A program made the translations under genes and the position numbers. The notes under the pieces were generated by a model that ran no database searches, was not told the origin of the DNA, and saw nothing but the letters and a program-made list of their open reading frames with translations. DNA of 64,000 nucleotides from Herpomyces periplanetae (taxonomy: Eukaryota > Ascomycota > Laboulbeniomycetes > Herpomycetales > Herpomycetaceae): the NCBI GenBank assembly GCA_009733715.1, contig WMKJ01000033.1:47828-111827 (forward strand), written 5' to 3'. Shown one piece after another: positions 1 to 11,631 of this stretch (position 1 is its first letter; each line of letters opens with the position of its first letter).

Positions 1-33
1 ATATACATTTTTATACATCCAAGTTACGTAGTC

Positions 34-1590
34 ATGGTTAAAGTAGGTAAGTTGCCCACATTCTTATTTGCTTCATAGTTAAATATTTTAATGTGCTAAC
101 GCTACTGCTCTCTAGTCGTTGCGGGAGCCGCAGGTGGAATTGGTCAGGTAAATCTTCCATTTGCGCGCATAAGCGCGCGTGCACCCTTTGTTGTTTGATA
201 GGCTTCCTTTGTTAAACAAATTTTTTAATGGGTTGTGCTACCAATGAATCAATCACTAACGCTCTAACTGTACGATTCCTGCATTTATTCATTACTTTAT
301 TACATCCAATGGATTCTAGCCACTTTCTTTATTGCTTAAATTAAGCCCTCTCGTCGACGAGTTAAGCCTTTACGATGTTGTAAATTCACCCGGCGTTGCT
401 GCGGATCTATCCCATATCGCAACGTCCACGGTAAGCTTGTTCACCTATGTTAAGTAGTTTTTTTTCCAATTCTGCCAATTCTAGTTAACTTGATCACATT
501 AATTCGCCATATTTTCTTGATAACCTAGAAATTGTCGGGAGGTTTTCTCCCCCAAGATAACGGCCTTAAATGTGCGTTCACCGGCGCCGATATGGTTATC
601 ATTCCAGCCGGAATACCGCGTAAACCTGGCATGACACGAGACGAACTTTTCAACACAAATGCAGGGATCGTTCAAAGCTTAATTCAAGGTGTCGCGGACT
701 TTTGCCCCAATGCTTTCATTTTGATTATCTCTAATCCCGTTAACTCTACCGTTCCTATTGCTGCTGAAACACTCAAGGCCGCTAATAAATTTAACCCACA
801 AAAACTCTTTGGAGTCACTACATTGGACAGCGTCCGGGCGGAAACCTTTCTCGCTGAACTGTCAGGTAGTTTAAAACCACAAGACGTTAAGGTTCCCGTT
901 GTCGGCGGACATAGTGGTGAAACAATTGTTCCCCTAATTAGTCTAGCGCAACCTGTCATGAACTTATCGGAAGACATTTTAAAGCAAGTTACCAAACGTA
1001 TGTAAAGCTTCGTTGACATTTAGCCCAACTGATTAATTGCACGATTAACTTATGCAATAATATAGGCATTCAATACGGCGGTGATGAAGTTGTCAAGGCG
1101 AAGAATGGGGCAGGATCCGCTACTTTGTCCATGGCATACGCAGGCTTTCGGTAAGACTTTCATGTATTATATATCCAATTGAATTTCAAGCCTGAAACTT
1201 TTGGGCTAATATTTTCTAGGTTTGCGGAAGATCTTCTTAAAGCTGTTCGTGGTGAACCATCTGTTCCAACATGCTCTTATGTTCACCTTCATGGAATCCA
1301 GGGTGGTGATGAAATAGCAAAGTTAACCGGATGTGATTACTTTGCCGGTCCAATTGAATTTAGCGTAAGCTTTACCCCTTTGATACCTTAATTAATTATA
1401 ATAATTTACACGAGCTAATTAAATGATATTATAAACCGTCAATTTACAGACATCCGGTGCCAAATCGATTAAAAACCTGCTTGGGTCAGCAAACGAGTAC
1501 GAAAAAGCTTTATTAAATGAATGTTACAAGAGCCTCAAGTCCAATATTGTGAAGGGCATTGAGTACGTCAAGAATAACCCTGTGAAGTAA
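34..1590 (+). CDS. MDH: Malate dehydrogenase, mitochondrial-type fold, seven exons
   Basis: NAD-dependent malate dehydrogenase, interconverting malate and oxaloacetate. Exons 34-46, 116-147, 320-430, 529-997, 1066-1150, 1220-1364 and 1450-1590 join in frame to 331 residues, the usual family length. Visible motifs: NAD loop GAAGGIGQ (8-15), substrate-binding arginines in IPRKPGMTR (81-89), NPVN (121-124), LDSVR (151-155) and the catalytic His180 in VVGGHSGE. The sequence belongs to the mitochondrial/peroxisomal MDH group of fungi, yet it begins [12 protein letters not shown] directly at the nucleotide-binding strand and ends NNPVK without a peroxisomal SKL. A cytosolic enzyme is therefore the simplest reading. 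Caution: the 33 bases before the ATG contain no in-frame stop, so an upstream exon carrying a transit peptide outside this window cannot be excluded. Confidence 0.95.
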
Positions 1591-2125
1591 GTTTAGATGT
1601 ATATTTTTGTGATATTCGATGAATTAGTGATGGAGTGGGAGTATCACGTAACGGGTTCATTGGCCGGAATGGATGAACTGTGCTTGTACACTTTGTCACT
1701 ACTCCCGACGGTTAATGAGATGCTAGAGGAAGAAGTTTCAATGTCAGTGGTTAGGGGATACGGCAAGTTTATACAATGAATGTGGAAGTAGAGGCTGCCA
1801 TTAATTAGTTTCGAGTAGCTAACTTTTCATTTGCGAATAAATCAATTCACATGCTCGCGGAATCGTATGTGACTATAGCAGACTATAAGATGATGATCAC
1901 TGATAATACCAGCGTTTACCAAGGGCTGGACTTAGTAGTATTAGCATATTGATTGGTTGGTACGGCACATGTGCGTGAGATGATCGCATTAGTATCGGGA
2001 TAAGAGTAAACTAAGTGGCATTTAAATAATGGATGACATGTGTATGTATGTTATGTGTGAGATTAATAGTTCCCTGTGATATTTTAAGCCTGCGCATAAG
2101 TAAGTAGCAAGGTAAACAGGTTTGC
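1591..2125. other. Convergent 3' spacer, no gene seen
   Basis: Lies between the 3' ends of malate dehydrogenase and the TRAPPC6-like gene. The short open frames here have no recognisable family or codon signature. No tRNA or repeat was seen. Confidence 0.6.
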
Positions 2126-3676
2126 CTAACCGGTAGATTTAACCTTTTTAGTATGGGTAGTGTTCCCCGGAGTAGGCGTCGAATTTGAAGGTAGTGATGG
2201 GGAATTAGAATTAGCAGCGGATACTGAAGCACTTGAAGTTACGTTAGGTGGAGGTGGTGCAACACGGACTTGAAAAACGGCCACTGGCAACTCTGTGCAT
2301 TCAGCTTGAACAGTGGCAGCAGGATAACCGAATGAGGCTAAAGCTCCAAGAATTATACCTGCGGGAAACTGTACGAAAAATTGGGCGGCGCATAGAGTAA
2401 TGTTATCTGGTAACTTGATGGTGCATTGTTCGGGTACACGTACACACTTTGGTATATTGGGTGCAGTGGGATGCGATATGCGACTTATGGATCTAAACTT
2501 ATTATCCGTTAAAACAAAGATTCCCTAAATAATCATCAATTATAAAAGGTTAATTCTCTCGAGATCAAATATACACGTTACGATTAAATTAAGCTCTTCC
2601 CACGGAAGAATAGCCTCCACCGTCTTCCCTTCTTTCAAAATATCAATTAATTCAAACCAGATGCTTACACGATGATTAGTCTTTAGATTATCAACTTGTT
2701 TACGGTATAAAAGGGTCCAAAGATCTTTACAAATAAATTTGATGATATCCAAAGCATCCATCAAGTGAAACTGTGCCGAGCTTGCGGAGGAATAATTTCC
2801 CGACACATCGGACGAATAAAATTCCGTACACTGGGGATGAGGCGGAGCGTGACTAAGCAGAGCAAAGGAGCTGATTAATCTAGCTGAATTGGACGGGGGA
2901 AAGTGAGGGAAGATGTAAAGGGAAACGTACCGTTCGACGAGCGATCGACCCACGCGGAAGCCAACACTGCGTAATCGAGATACGATTTCTTCACGCATGG
3001 GATCTAAAGCATATAGTGCAGCAATACTTTCTGCAGAGTTAATAGAAGGAAGAAGAGAGTTAAGGTATTCTTCATGTTGGGGTAGGAGAGGGAATTCGAT
3101 GGATGTAAACGGTAGGGATGTGGAGAGGGATAATTTTTGAAATGACGAGTCGATTTCATCCTCTCGTGTTTCTAAGCACCGATTTGGAGATGTAGCATTT
3201 CGCGTTCGAAGTTCGCGTAGTGCAACATCAGTTAGTATGCGACACATAGCAGGAACTAGTTCCATTAATAGGAATTCAAAACATGAGTTTGTAGCTGGCA
3301 TGTTAATATTCCCAAGGAAATTTGACATGGCGCTAGATGTATCATTGGATGTCGGGCGCGCATATCCCGTTGTTGAAGTATTGGTACTAATCGCAGCAGA
3401 TGATGATGTTGGACCTGATACCGATGTTGATACGGGTGCTGTGGTGTTGGTCAGTGAACTAGTGTTAACCGTAGTATTACCCGATGAAGTTGAATTAGAA
3501 TTGTTGGTGATTGTAATCCCACTCGTTAAATTAGCAAAAAATGAGAGAGGTTGACTTGTAACAGTTGTTGAAGTTGTGCTGATAGAAGTACTGGCTGTCT
3601 TTGAGAGATCGCTACCACTCAAACCGTTAGTTCGTCCAACTCCAGCCTCTTTCTCGTCTGATGCAACTGATGACAT
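2126..3676 (-). CDS. TRS33: TRAPP complex subunit 6 (Trs33/TRAPPC6) with long Ser/Thr-rich N-terminus
   Basis: Subunit of the TRAPP tethering complexes, which activate Rab GTPases at the Golgi. Exon 1 is 3676-2669 and exon 2 is 2524-2126 (intron 2668-2525, donor GTAAGC); together 468 residues. The Bet3/Trs33 fold begins near residue 125 (NSCFEFLLMELVPAM). The key family signature spans the intron: KFICKDLWTLLYRKQVDNLK TNHR in exon 1 continues as GIFVLTDNKF in exon 2. The rest of exon 2 carries the conserved hydrophobic strand around FPAGIILGALASFGYPA. Family members are usually 160-270 residues. The extra length here is an N-terminal stretch of about 120 residues rich in Ser, Thr and Asn, an insertion before the central helices, and a Pro/Ser-rich tail. 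Function is assigned from the family; the extensions have no known role. Confidence 0.9.
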
Positions 3677-4573
3677 TTGGTGATTAAGTTACCGTATAGA
3701 GTGCGTTTAATGTGCACACTAAACTGCATGAATCATTCCCAGAAACAATTGTTCCCGTGCTTACACTTAACAATTCACCCTATGGATGCAATAAAGCTTT
3801 GAACTTAAAATAACTTCTGATGTGTATAAATTAACATGTAAATTCTTAGCTACCCAGTTTTTTACATGTAACTGGCATTATTATTAATTAATTCGCTTTG
3901 ATCATACTATTTCATTTAAACTTGCATTTACATATGCATCCTCCCCAAGTTTATCTTAATCTAACCCTAATACACCCATACACTTAAATACACCCCTATA
4001 TTCACTATACCAACTCCCTCCCCTCTCACTCCTTCCGGAATCGGAAAATTCCCCGGCCCGCTTCCCTACTCGCTTATATAATACTACAACAAAGGATGGT
4101 CAGGGAACAGTGAAACACTGCCACAGGGGTACTCTGAAACGACGTTTGTTCGCAAGAACTTTTCTGCGAACGTGGCTAAGGCGACTGGAATGGGGGACGG
4201 CCACGCAGGCAAACCATGAGAAGCAGCGCTTCCATTTGAACAGTGATCTTGATCACGGCCACTATCATGATCAACTATATACGCTCATTTATACACTAAC
4301 CTATCCGTTCGTTTACACTTTGATTAACTTGACGTTTTACACTTATACTTACACGTAGGGTCACACTAAGCTCACATTGACGGATCGGTTGCAAAACCAG
4401 GCCTGAGCTTGCTCATTTCCCGCCAGTAAATTCAGTGGGATGAACAGGGCGCTGGTATTGGTTTTAATAGTTACTGTTGTTTAGCAAGGGTTAAAATAAA
4501 TATCCCACACTGGAGATATACGAGTTAAAGCGCTCAAGTAACCATACGACGCGGTTCATCCTAGACCGTGTAA
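3677..4573. other. Divergent promoter region of TRAPPC6 and YIPF6-like genes
   Basis: A 0.9 kb spacer between divergent starts. It holds a telomere-like CTAACCCTAAT at 3961-3971 and two short perfect hairpins: CAGTG-AAA-CACTG at 4108-4120, and GTTCGCA (4148-4154) pairing with TGCGAAC (4165-4171). A short open frame at 4110-4358 looks fortuitous. No known RNA family was recognised. Confidence 0.5.
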
Positions 4574-5863
4574 ATGGCGCGATCCAAGAATAGCAAGTCA
4601 AAACGAAATAACGCGAATTCTGACCTGGTCTTTGAATATGATGAACGGGAATTGGAAAGTGGCAATTCAAGTGTAAATCAGCGTAGGTAATCAGTTTCGG
4701 ATGTCCATGCATTCGTATAGTTTAACTTGCGAAAGCGTGTATACTTATCACATTAACACAAGAAACCTAGCATGGCCAGCTAGTGGGGAATCATTAATTA
4801 CGAGCACGCACGTTAACCGCTAACAATGAGTTTGATTAGATTCATTACCAGTACGAGATGAATTCAGTGGAAGTTCAAGTCATTCATTACACTTTGGCCA
4901 AATATCAAAAGATCCTTCAACAATTCGAGAAAATGACGCTTCCACATATACACGACCGGGAAATCGGACTCAGAGTCCATCAAATTCAATGTCTAGTGTT
5001 AACTCGTTACTTTCCTCTAAAATTATTCCGGGCGAAGACCGTCAAGCTGTATCTTCTACAATCGACGAAAGTGTATGGGAAACTTTGCGACGAGACTTAC
5101 TTTCAGTTTGGCTTAAAATGCAATTAGTCCTCTGGCCGCAATATTTACTAGGCGGTTTTCTTAAATCATCACCCGGAACGCCAAATCACACCGCGGAGTT
5201 AGACGCACAGGAACGCGGCGATTCAACCTCTCCGTTAACTGCTACACCATCATCATATCCTACATTTCAGCGTACCAGCTTCTTTCGAACTATCGCCGAT
5301 AAATCGCTCGGTCTCATTAATAGGTGGCCAGATGCTGCAGATACTGTGTTATACACTAACATAAATGAAAGTTTACGCGACTGGGATTTATGGGGTCCGC
5401 TACTTTTCTGTTTGCTGTTGTCATTTTTACTGTCACGAGGCGCCCAAGATGATCAAAAAAGTCTGGTTTTCTCAAGTGTATTTGCACTTATTTGGATTGG
5501 TAAAATTATCGTTACCGTGCAAATTAAACTGCTCGGCGGAAACGTGTAAGTTTGTCTGTTCCACTTGACTGTTATTACCATTACCCCGTTAATGCTAACT
5601 TTTTCGTACAAAGTTCCTTCTTCCAGTCCATGTGTATAATAGGTTACACTTTGTTTCCAATGGTCATAGCTGCTTCATTATCAGCTCTGGGAATCCCCAT
5701 GGTCCCACGCATCCCCGTCTATATCGCGCTAATGGCTTGGTCTTTGGCCGCAGGTGTAAGCATTCTCGGTGGATCAGGTGTCGTTAAGAATCGGGTCGGA
5801 TTGGCTGTTTATCCTTTGTTCGTATTTTACGCCGGTATAGGCTGCTTGTGTTTTGTTTCATAA
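4574..5863 (+). CDS. YIPF6: YIPF6-type Yip1-family Golgi membrane protein
   Basis: Five-pass Golgi membrane protein of the Yip1/YIPF family, which associates with Rab GTPases and helps maintain the Golgi. Exons 4574-4682, 4852-5545 and 5614-5863 give 350 residues. Donor 1 is GTAGGT after CAG C, the only choice that keeps the frame through exon 2. The soluble N-terminal half is Ser-rich. The membrane domain opens with the YIPF6 hallmark LRDWDLWGPL. It is followed by five hydrophobic segments: LLFCLLLSFLL, VFALIWIGKIIVTVQ, SMCIIGYTLFPMVIAA, PVYIALMAWSLAAGV and VGLAVYPLFVFYAGIGC. The YIPF6 signature KLLGGN-V-SFFQSMCIIGY straddles intron 2, which supports that splice. It sits beside a TRAPP subunit that also works at the Golgi, but the pair is divergent and may be coincidental. 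Confidence 0.9.
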
Positions 5864-6112
5864 ATTTTCGTACAAGTTAAAGGGAGGGTATACTATCTGT
5901 TGCATTAAAGGTTTTCATATTCCTTACGAGCCAACGCTTGTCTTATCGGCTGAACGGGTGCACTTTCGAATAATCTTTGTCAATTCTGTGCGTGTATATC
6001 TAAAATATGGGATATTAATTTGCAATCGTCTTTGAAAGTTTGTCCAGCGACAGCCGTATCGAGTCCAACCCCGGTTTTTCTTCCGTTTCATACTAGCTAC
6101 ATGAGACACTTA

Positions 6113-6848
6113 TTATATTAAAGGTGCACCTTGCCAGGTTAGGTAGAATTCACGTTGATATATCATCCAAATAATGCTACACAAACTAACCAAAGCCGGA
6201 CCAGCCAAACCAGCACTTGGCCGAGTAGTTCGATACACTATACACTCCAGGGTAAAGTGCAATGCAGCGATCAAAAATGTAAATAGAGTAATGGTGTACA
6301 CAGGTGGCGAAGTTATATTAAAGGCAGCGATAATCCGTACGATTCCTGATGTAAACGTCCACGTAGCGAACAACCGTCCCGTTAACGGAGTGATATCATT
6401 TGATAATGACGATCCCGAATCGTGTGTATCTTGATCAGCAGGGCGGTACTGAGATGACCAATTTAATTCAATGCCTGTCCAATTTAAATCCTTTCGCTTA
6501 GCTGCGGCTCGCGAAGCGAAGAATTGAGACAGTGACGGAGTTCCTAATCCATTACCATCCCCACAGTATACCCGTTTAACAAAACGAATTGTTGTGTAAG
6601 CTTGTACACCATTGACGAGCGATATACAGCCAATCTAGCGTGGCATTTCAGCATAATTTCCCGCGCTTCTTTGGTTCGCGGCTTTCAGCCAAGCAAGCGT
6701 GTGTTGTTTTAGCCATTCATGTTAACCATTGTACACTATCGAGCGTACTCAAGAAAATTCAAATTAAGTGCACAAGACTTACCAAGGCTAGCCAGGACGG
6801 TAACCAACCAGGTTGAAGAGCAGATACTATATCCACTATTTGATCCAT
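6113..6848 (-). CDS. ERG28: ERG28, scaffold of the sterol C-4 demethylation complex
   Basis: ER membrane scaffold that holds the sterol C-4 demethylase enzymes (Erg25, Erg26, Erg27 in yeast) together. Exon 1 is 6848-6783 and exon 2 is 6634-6113; 195 residues in total. The N-terminus PGWLPSWLAL-IGCISLVNGVQAY matches the first membrane segment of the family and crosses the intron. The conserved block ITPLTGRLFATWTFTSGIVR follows. The C-terminal segments include HFTLECIVYRT and a GLAGPALVS motif before a last hydrophobic stretch. An insertion of roughly 50 polar residues after the first membrane segment makes it longer than yeast ERG28 (148 residues). The promoter is shared with a divergent 3-ketoacyl-CoA reductase, another ER lipid enzyme. 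Confidence 0.93.
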
Positions 6849-7141
6849 TTTTAAAGTATCACAATTCGCCCTGTCGCGAATATCACGTTAAGCTCCTCAC
6901 TTTTAGTACTGTCTTGTTAGCCCGTTGAGGGTGTAAAAATCTTCATAAACCCACAAACTTCACTGCTGAATTTAAATGTATCACGTATTCCTGAAATAAC
7001 ACGTTGCAGCTTGCTGATTCACGAGTAAAATTTAGCCAAAATAAATAAAGCGAAATTCCCTGCACTTCAATCCCAATTTTTTTTCTGTCTTTGAAGGACT
7101 GTACCAAACCCTCAGGCACATGACTTATCCAGAATATATTT

Positions 7142-7164
7142 CACGTGTACTGTGCAACCACGTG
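7142..7164. promoter_or_regulatory. Two CACGTG sites in the ERG28/ketoacyl-reductase divergent promoter
   Basis: CACGTG at 7142-7147 and 7159-7164, about 300 bp before the ERG28 start and 185-205 bp before the reductase start. CACGTG is the classical E-box bound by bHLH factors such as Cbf1. By eye, C-rich plus-strand sequence to the left changes to G-rich sequence to the right here. Confidence 0.45.
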
Positions 7165-7346
7165 ATTGCAGGATGAATCGGCCATGTGCGTATACAAAAG
7201 TGTTGAAGATGAGTGAACCCACGAAGGGGGGATGATTTGCAATTTTATCTTGATATGCTTATTGTAAAACTCGTTGGGTCTTAACAGTCGTGCATTAAGG
7301 TTAAATTAGCATTGAAAGGTTTTACGGAATTTTAATCTTAGGAAGA

Positions 7347-8479
7347 ATGGGGGGCATGTCTGAATTAACGGGAAACATTCCGGGTAATGTGCGCGAAGGG
7401 TTGACGATTATTGGACTCGCGTTCCTCGTGTATAAGCTGTTATCGTTGGTTCGAGTTCTCGCTAGTTTATATATATTGCCCGGAGTTAATGTGAGTAGGT
7501 ATGCATGCGTTCATGCATGCATATTTGTTCATATATGCTGAATGCTGTAAACGTATGACTGACACGATACAAGTTGTCTCGTTTCTTGAGTAAAGACGGC
7601 GAGCGTAACTGGGCAATAGTAACGGGTGCATCGGATGGGCTGGGTCGTGAGTACGCATTACAATTGGCACGACGTGGCTTTAATATACTTCTTGTTTCGC
7701 GTACACAAGAGAAGTTGGAAAGCGTTGCGAGTGAAATTAAAGCAAACTTCCCCCGTTTGGAAACGCGCTTAATTGCCATTGATTTTAGCCAGCCGTATTC
7801 CCCATGTGATAATAATTCAGTACAATGGGATAATCTGGATAAATTAATTCAAACTCTACGCATATCAATCCTCGTAAACAATGTCGGCTTATCACACGTT
7901 ATGCCTGTCGCCTTTACGGATACTGACCCGCGCGAAATGCGAAGTATTATTGACGTTAACTGTCACTCGACATTGCGCATTACTCGAATGGTTGTTCCTG
8001 GAATGATTGAACAGAAAAGTGGACTTATCTTGACCATGGCATCATTTGCAGGTGGAGTGTTTCCTACCCCATTACTCGCTACATATGCTGGAAGTAAAGC
8101 ATTCCTAACAGCCTGGAGTGCTAGCTTAGCAGCTGAACTCGAACCCTATGGTATTACGGTACACTGTATACAAAGTCATTTGGTTGTGTCGAATATGTCT
8201 AAGCTTCGTCGGGCCAGCTTACTGGTTCCGACAGCAAAAGCTTTCGTTTCATCAGCTTTATCGCGTGTTGGCCGGTCGGGTGGATGTCAAGATATTCCAT
8301 ATACTGGTACGCCGTACTGGTCGCATGCTATGCTACAGTGGAGTATTCACTCTACCTTAGGTCGGTTTAGTCGTACTATACTTGGTGTTAACTTACGCAT
8401 GCACCAAGATATTCGAAAACGGGCTCTCCGGAAACAGAAACGCGAGGCAATGAAGCAGAACGAGCTCAAGACTCAGTAG
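7347..8479 (+). CDS. KAR1: 3-ketoacyl-CoA reductase (17-beta-HSD12/KAR family)
   Basis: Short-chain dehydrogenase that reduces 3-ketoacyl-CoA in ER very-long-chain fatty acid elongation. Exons 7347-7490 and 7574-8479 give 349 residues. The N-terminus holds a hydrophobic segment (LTIIGLAFLVYKLLSLV) that would anchor it in the ER, then PGVN-LSRF across the intron. SDR landmarks are in place: TGASDGLG (65-72), NNVG (150-153), and the catalytic Ser205, Tyr219 and Lys223 in YAGSK. The C-terminus is basic (KRALRKQKREAMKQNE). It shares its promoter with ERG28. Steroid or other ketone substrates are possible in this family, but elongation is the conserved role in fungi. Confidence 0.92.
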
Positions 8480-8839
8480 TTCCGTCAGTGCATATACCTG
8501 TAAAACATTTTATGGTTAAATTGAATTGGCTACGCAGACTAATCCTAGATGAACGGATGATTATGGTGGACGGCAAATTGGTGGATGAATTCTACACCTG
8601 TAATTGTACGATCAGTGCATACGATACTCGCTCTTCCTATGCGGAAATTCATGTATTTTTATAGTAAATTTTTGCATGAGTTACAGTTAACTAATGAAGT
8701 ATTGACTTGAAAGATCCGGACCCGTAAAGAAACGTAGTTGCATCAATACAAATACTAGACTCAGGTACACAATAGGGGATATGGTTCTGTGTATGAAAAT
8801 GCATATATACCTGCATGCATACACACGCAATTGAAACTG
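8480..8839. other. Convergent 3' spacer, no gene seen
   Basis: AT-rich spacer between the reductase and seryl-tRNA synthetase 3' ends. It contains a GCATGC-type palindromic patch near 8800-8825 and nothing else recognisable. Confidence 0.5.
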
Positions 8840-10550
8840 CTATGGAGGGGATGGTCTTACTGGTAAAGAGCGCGATTCAGCAAGCGTGGAGGGTTTATTT
8901 CGCATACTCGTGGAATCTTTGGGCAACTCTTTAACGTATGGAATAAAGTCGGGAGTATCAGGAATGTATTTGCGCAACACCTGCGGCACGTTGACGCCCT
9001 AGACAAGGGTAAGCTGCAGAATACGCACATTCACCCACGTATACACATATATAAGGTAATGCACCGGTCGGCTGGGCACGGTACGAAAGGCATGGTTACG
9101 ACTGAAATGAGCACGGGAGAGCACGTTCATTACTTACGTTTTGGGTTTGATGATTCTCGAGAATACAACATAACGTGCGTTCGGTAGCGCACAATGTAGC
9201 GTTGAGAGCGTGCACGTACTTTTTCTGGGAGTCAAGCAACTTTTTAGGGCCGTATCGAATGTCTAATTCTCGAGTTTGATAGTCGGTGCAATTGGAACAA
9301 CTGACAAGTTCTTTATATTCGCCCTGATAGGGAAACCAAGCTTCTAGGTCATACTTTTTAGATGCAGCATTGTTCAAGGCTCCTGATACTATCGACACAA
9401 CGCGGTATGGCAAGCCCAGTGACTTGTAAAAGTCTTCGGCCACGGCAATCATTTCCTCGAATTGATTCCAAGAATCTTCCGGACGACACAAAACAAATTG
9501 TTCAACCTAACAAACTAAGTGTTAACAAAGTATATGTGTAGATGAGTGCATAGGGCAGACGTGTTTAAAGCAACTTACTTTTTCGAATTGATGAACGCGA
9601 AAGATACCCCACGCATCCTTACCATGCGCTCCGGCTTCCTTTCGAAAATTAGTACTGTAGCCTGCATACTTTGTGGGAAGTTGACTTTCCAAAAACCATT
9701 CTCCCGCATGAATAGCACTGAGGGGCTGCTCACTTGTCGCAATTAAGTACTTTTCAGACGTAGAATCAGCCGAGGGGTCGGTGTCACCAGTAACTTTGTA
9801 CAATTCTTCGTCAAATTGTTCAAGTTGAGCAGTTTTAGCCATACATTCCTTCAGCATGAAATAAGGTGGTTGATTTGGTGTATAACCTCTTCGCCAAAGA
9901 AATTCCAGGCTATAATTAATCAAAGCTTGATTCAAAAACACCCCTATGCCCGTTAAACAATAGCCCCGATGGCCAACGATCTTAACGCCACGTTCAGGAT
10001 CGTAACCGTTTAAACGGGTTAGCACTTCATGATGTGACAAGCTATCTGGCCATCGTACTATATCATATCCATCGGGCTTCCACGTACGCTGAACAACATT
10101 ATCATCTTCATTTGCACTGACTGGAACCGAAGCGTGGACGTAGTTGCCGATTTTTTTCAATTTAGCGGTTAGAGCGAGTAACTTTTCACCGGCGAGGGCT
10201 TCCTGGCGTCGTTTAAGGTTAACTAACGTATCTTTTTGGCGTAATAAATCTTCAACAGTTATACGCGCATCAGTGTCCTTGCCAGCTGTTGCTGTATCAT
10301 TAGTATCCTTTGCCGCTTGGACTGTGCCGCCACCACTGCGTTGTTCTTTCTTAACACGACCTATTTCACGTTGTACAGCGTTAATCTGTGAGTTAACTTG
10401 CGTAGCTTCATACTGCGTCGCCCGATGGTCTTCCCAGTCACCAATGATTTCATTAACGCTCGCTACATTAGCGAATCGTTTACGCTGACTTTCTCTCACA
10501 CGTTCCGGATCACCACCTCGTTCCGCGATAAAATCTATCACGTCAAGCAT
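8840..10550 (-). CDS. SES1: Cytosolic seryl-tRNA synthetase, three exons
   Basis: Class II synthetase charging tRNA-Ser. Exons 10550-9579, 9506-9138 and 8998-8840 give 499 residues. I start at the ATG of [16 protein letters not shown] because it matches the family N-terminus; the codon upstream in the same frame is GTG. Order of parts: an N-terminal coiled-coil arm (residues about 25-130) with an inserted Gly/Thr/Lys patch, then the catalytic core. Motif 2 is [16 protein letters not shown] with FRVHQFEK, and motif 3 is [14 protein letters not shown]. The core reads through both introns: [13 protein letters not shown] and [17 protein letters not shown]. The charged C-terminal tail ([11 protein letters not shown]) is typical of eukaryotic cytosolic enzymes. 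No transit peptide is visible. Confidence 0.95.
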
Positions 10551-11631
10551 CTTCTTGATCACCTTCACCTACTCGTAAATTCGTCTTAAATATTAAACCT
10601 TACACGTGTTGACAGGCTCAAAAGGTTAACTCGACTTTCCCATTTCCGCTTACACGGTCAAACGTACATACATCCCTAAACCCGCGTATGCATTGCAAAA
10701 AATGTTATCTCCTTAACCCACCATCGCCACGTGGAGAAATTTTTGTCCACAAACGTCGCTCAAATTTCCCATTACTAATTCGGAGAGCATATTGACAGTC
10801 ACGTGTGGAATTGAATACATAGCTATCATGTGATGGGTTTGAAGGGTTGACAATTGGGGAGTAAGTTTATATGATAACCAAACGTTCGGGAAAGAATAAT
10901 ACTTATACCAGCGGAGTTACACACAGCGATTTTTACATTTTAGTACTCATTAATATAAACGATACGAAGCGGTACAGTAGGGTACGATGTGCTTAGAGGA
11001 TAGGTTTGCAAGAGTTACACAAATCACAGCATAAAATGAGAAGAAATAAAATAAAGACTAACGTATAGAAATGGGAAAAGCAATTGAAAGCACAAAGTAT
11101 GGGATGTATGTATACATGCTCACCAGGATTATGTGGCAGTGAAATTGGAATTTGACGCATTAGCAGTGAGGCGAGCCTATATAAATTTATGTGTGGGGTT
11201 GTGAGAGTGAGTAGGGAAATTGGAGAAAATGTATATATGCGTGCGTGTTTGCTTGTAAGGTGATTGATAGTACACGACAGAGAGAATGAACGAAGAGTGC
11301 ACAGGGAGTCGAAAATTGCAAGGGAATAACAGATCATGTATCGGTTAAACGAGCTTACTACGAGCAAGTAAGTCGAAGGGAAAGTTAAAAATTGGGCATC
11401 AGATGGGGATGAAAAGGCAAAACTGATACAGATAGCTCACATTTTGCGCTGGTATGAGCACTTGTAAAGGGAGGAAATGAGGTTATGAACGTAAGAAAAT
11501 GATATCAAAGGAGGTATAAGGCAGTACGGCAAACAAGTGGCGAGTTCACGAGCATAGTGACGGTAATTTAGTAGTGAGTGAGTGAGGATACAAACTAATG
11601 ACAATGAAAATGGTGGAGAAGTAGTAGGGAG
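10551..11631. other. Spacer between Rheb 3' end and SerRS promoter
   Basis: About 1.1 kb. The left 250 bp is the SerRS promoter with two CACGTG sites. From about 10,810 rightwards the plus strand is strikingly purine-rich. Open frames here, including one of 124 codons at 10993-11367 on the minus strand, are low-complexity and unconvincing. Confidence 0.5.
10728..10805. promoter_or_regulatory. Two CACGTG sites upstream of seryl-tRNA synthetase
   Basis: CACGTG at 10728-10733 and 10800-10805, about 180 and 250 bp before the SerRS start. The plus strand switches from C-rich to G-rich immediately to the right of the second site. Confidence 0.45.

Noticed and set aside
10993-11367. 124-codon open frame on the minus strand
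   Set aside because: Low-complexity Ser/Leu/His/Tyr content from a purine-rich antisense tract; no family features.
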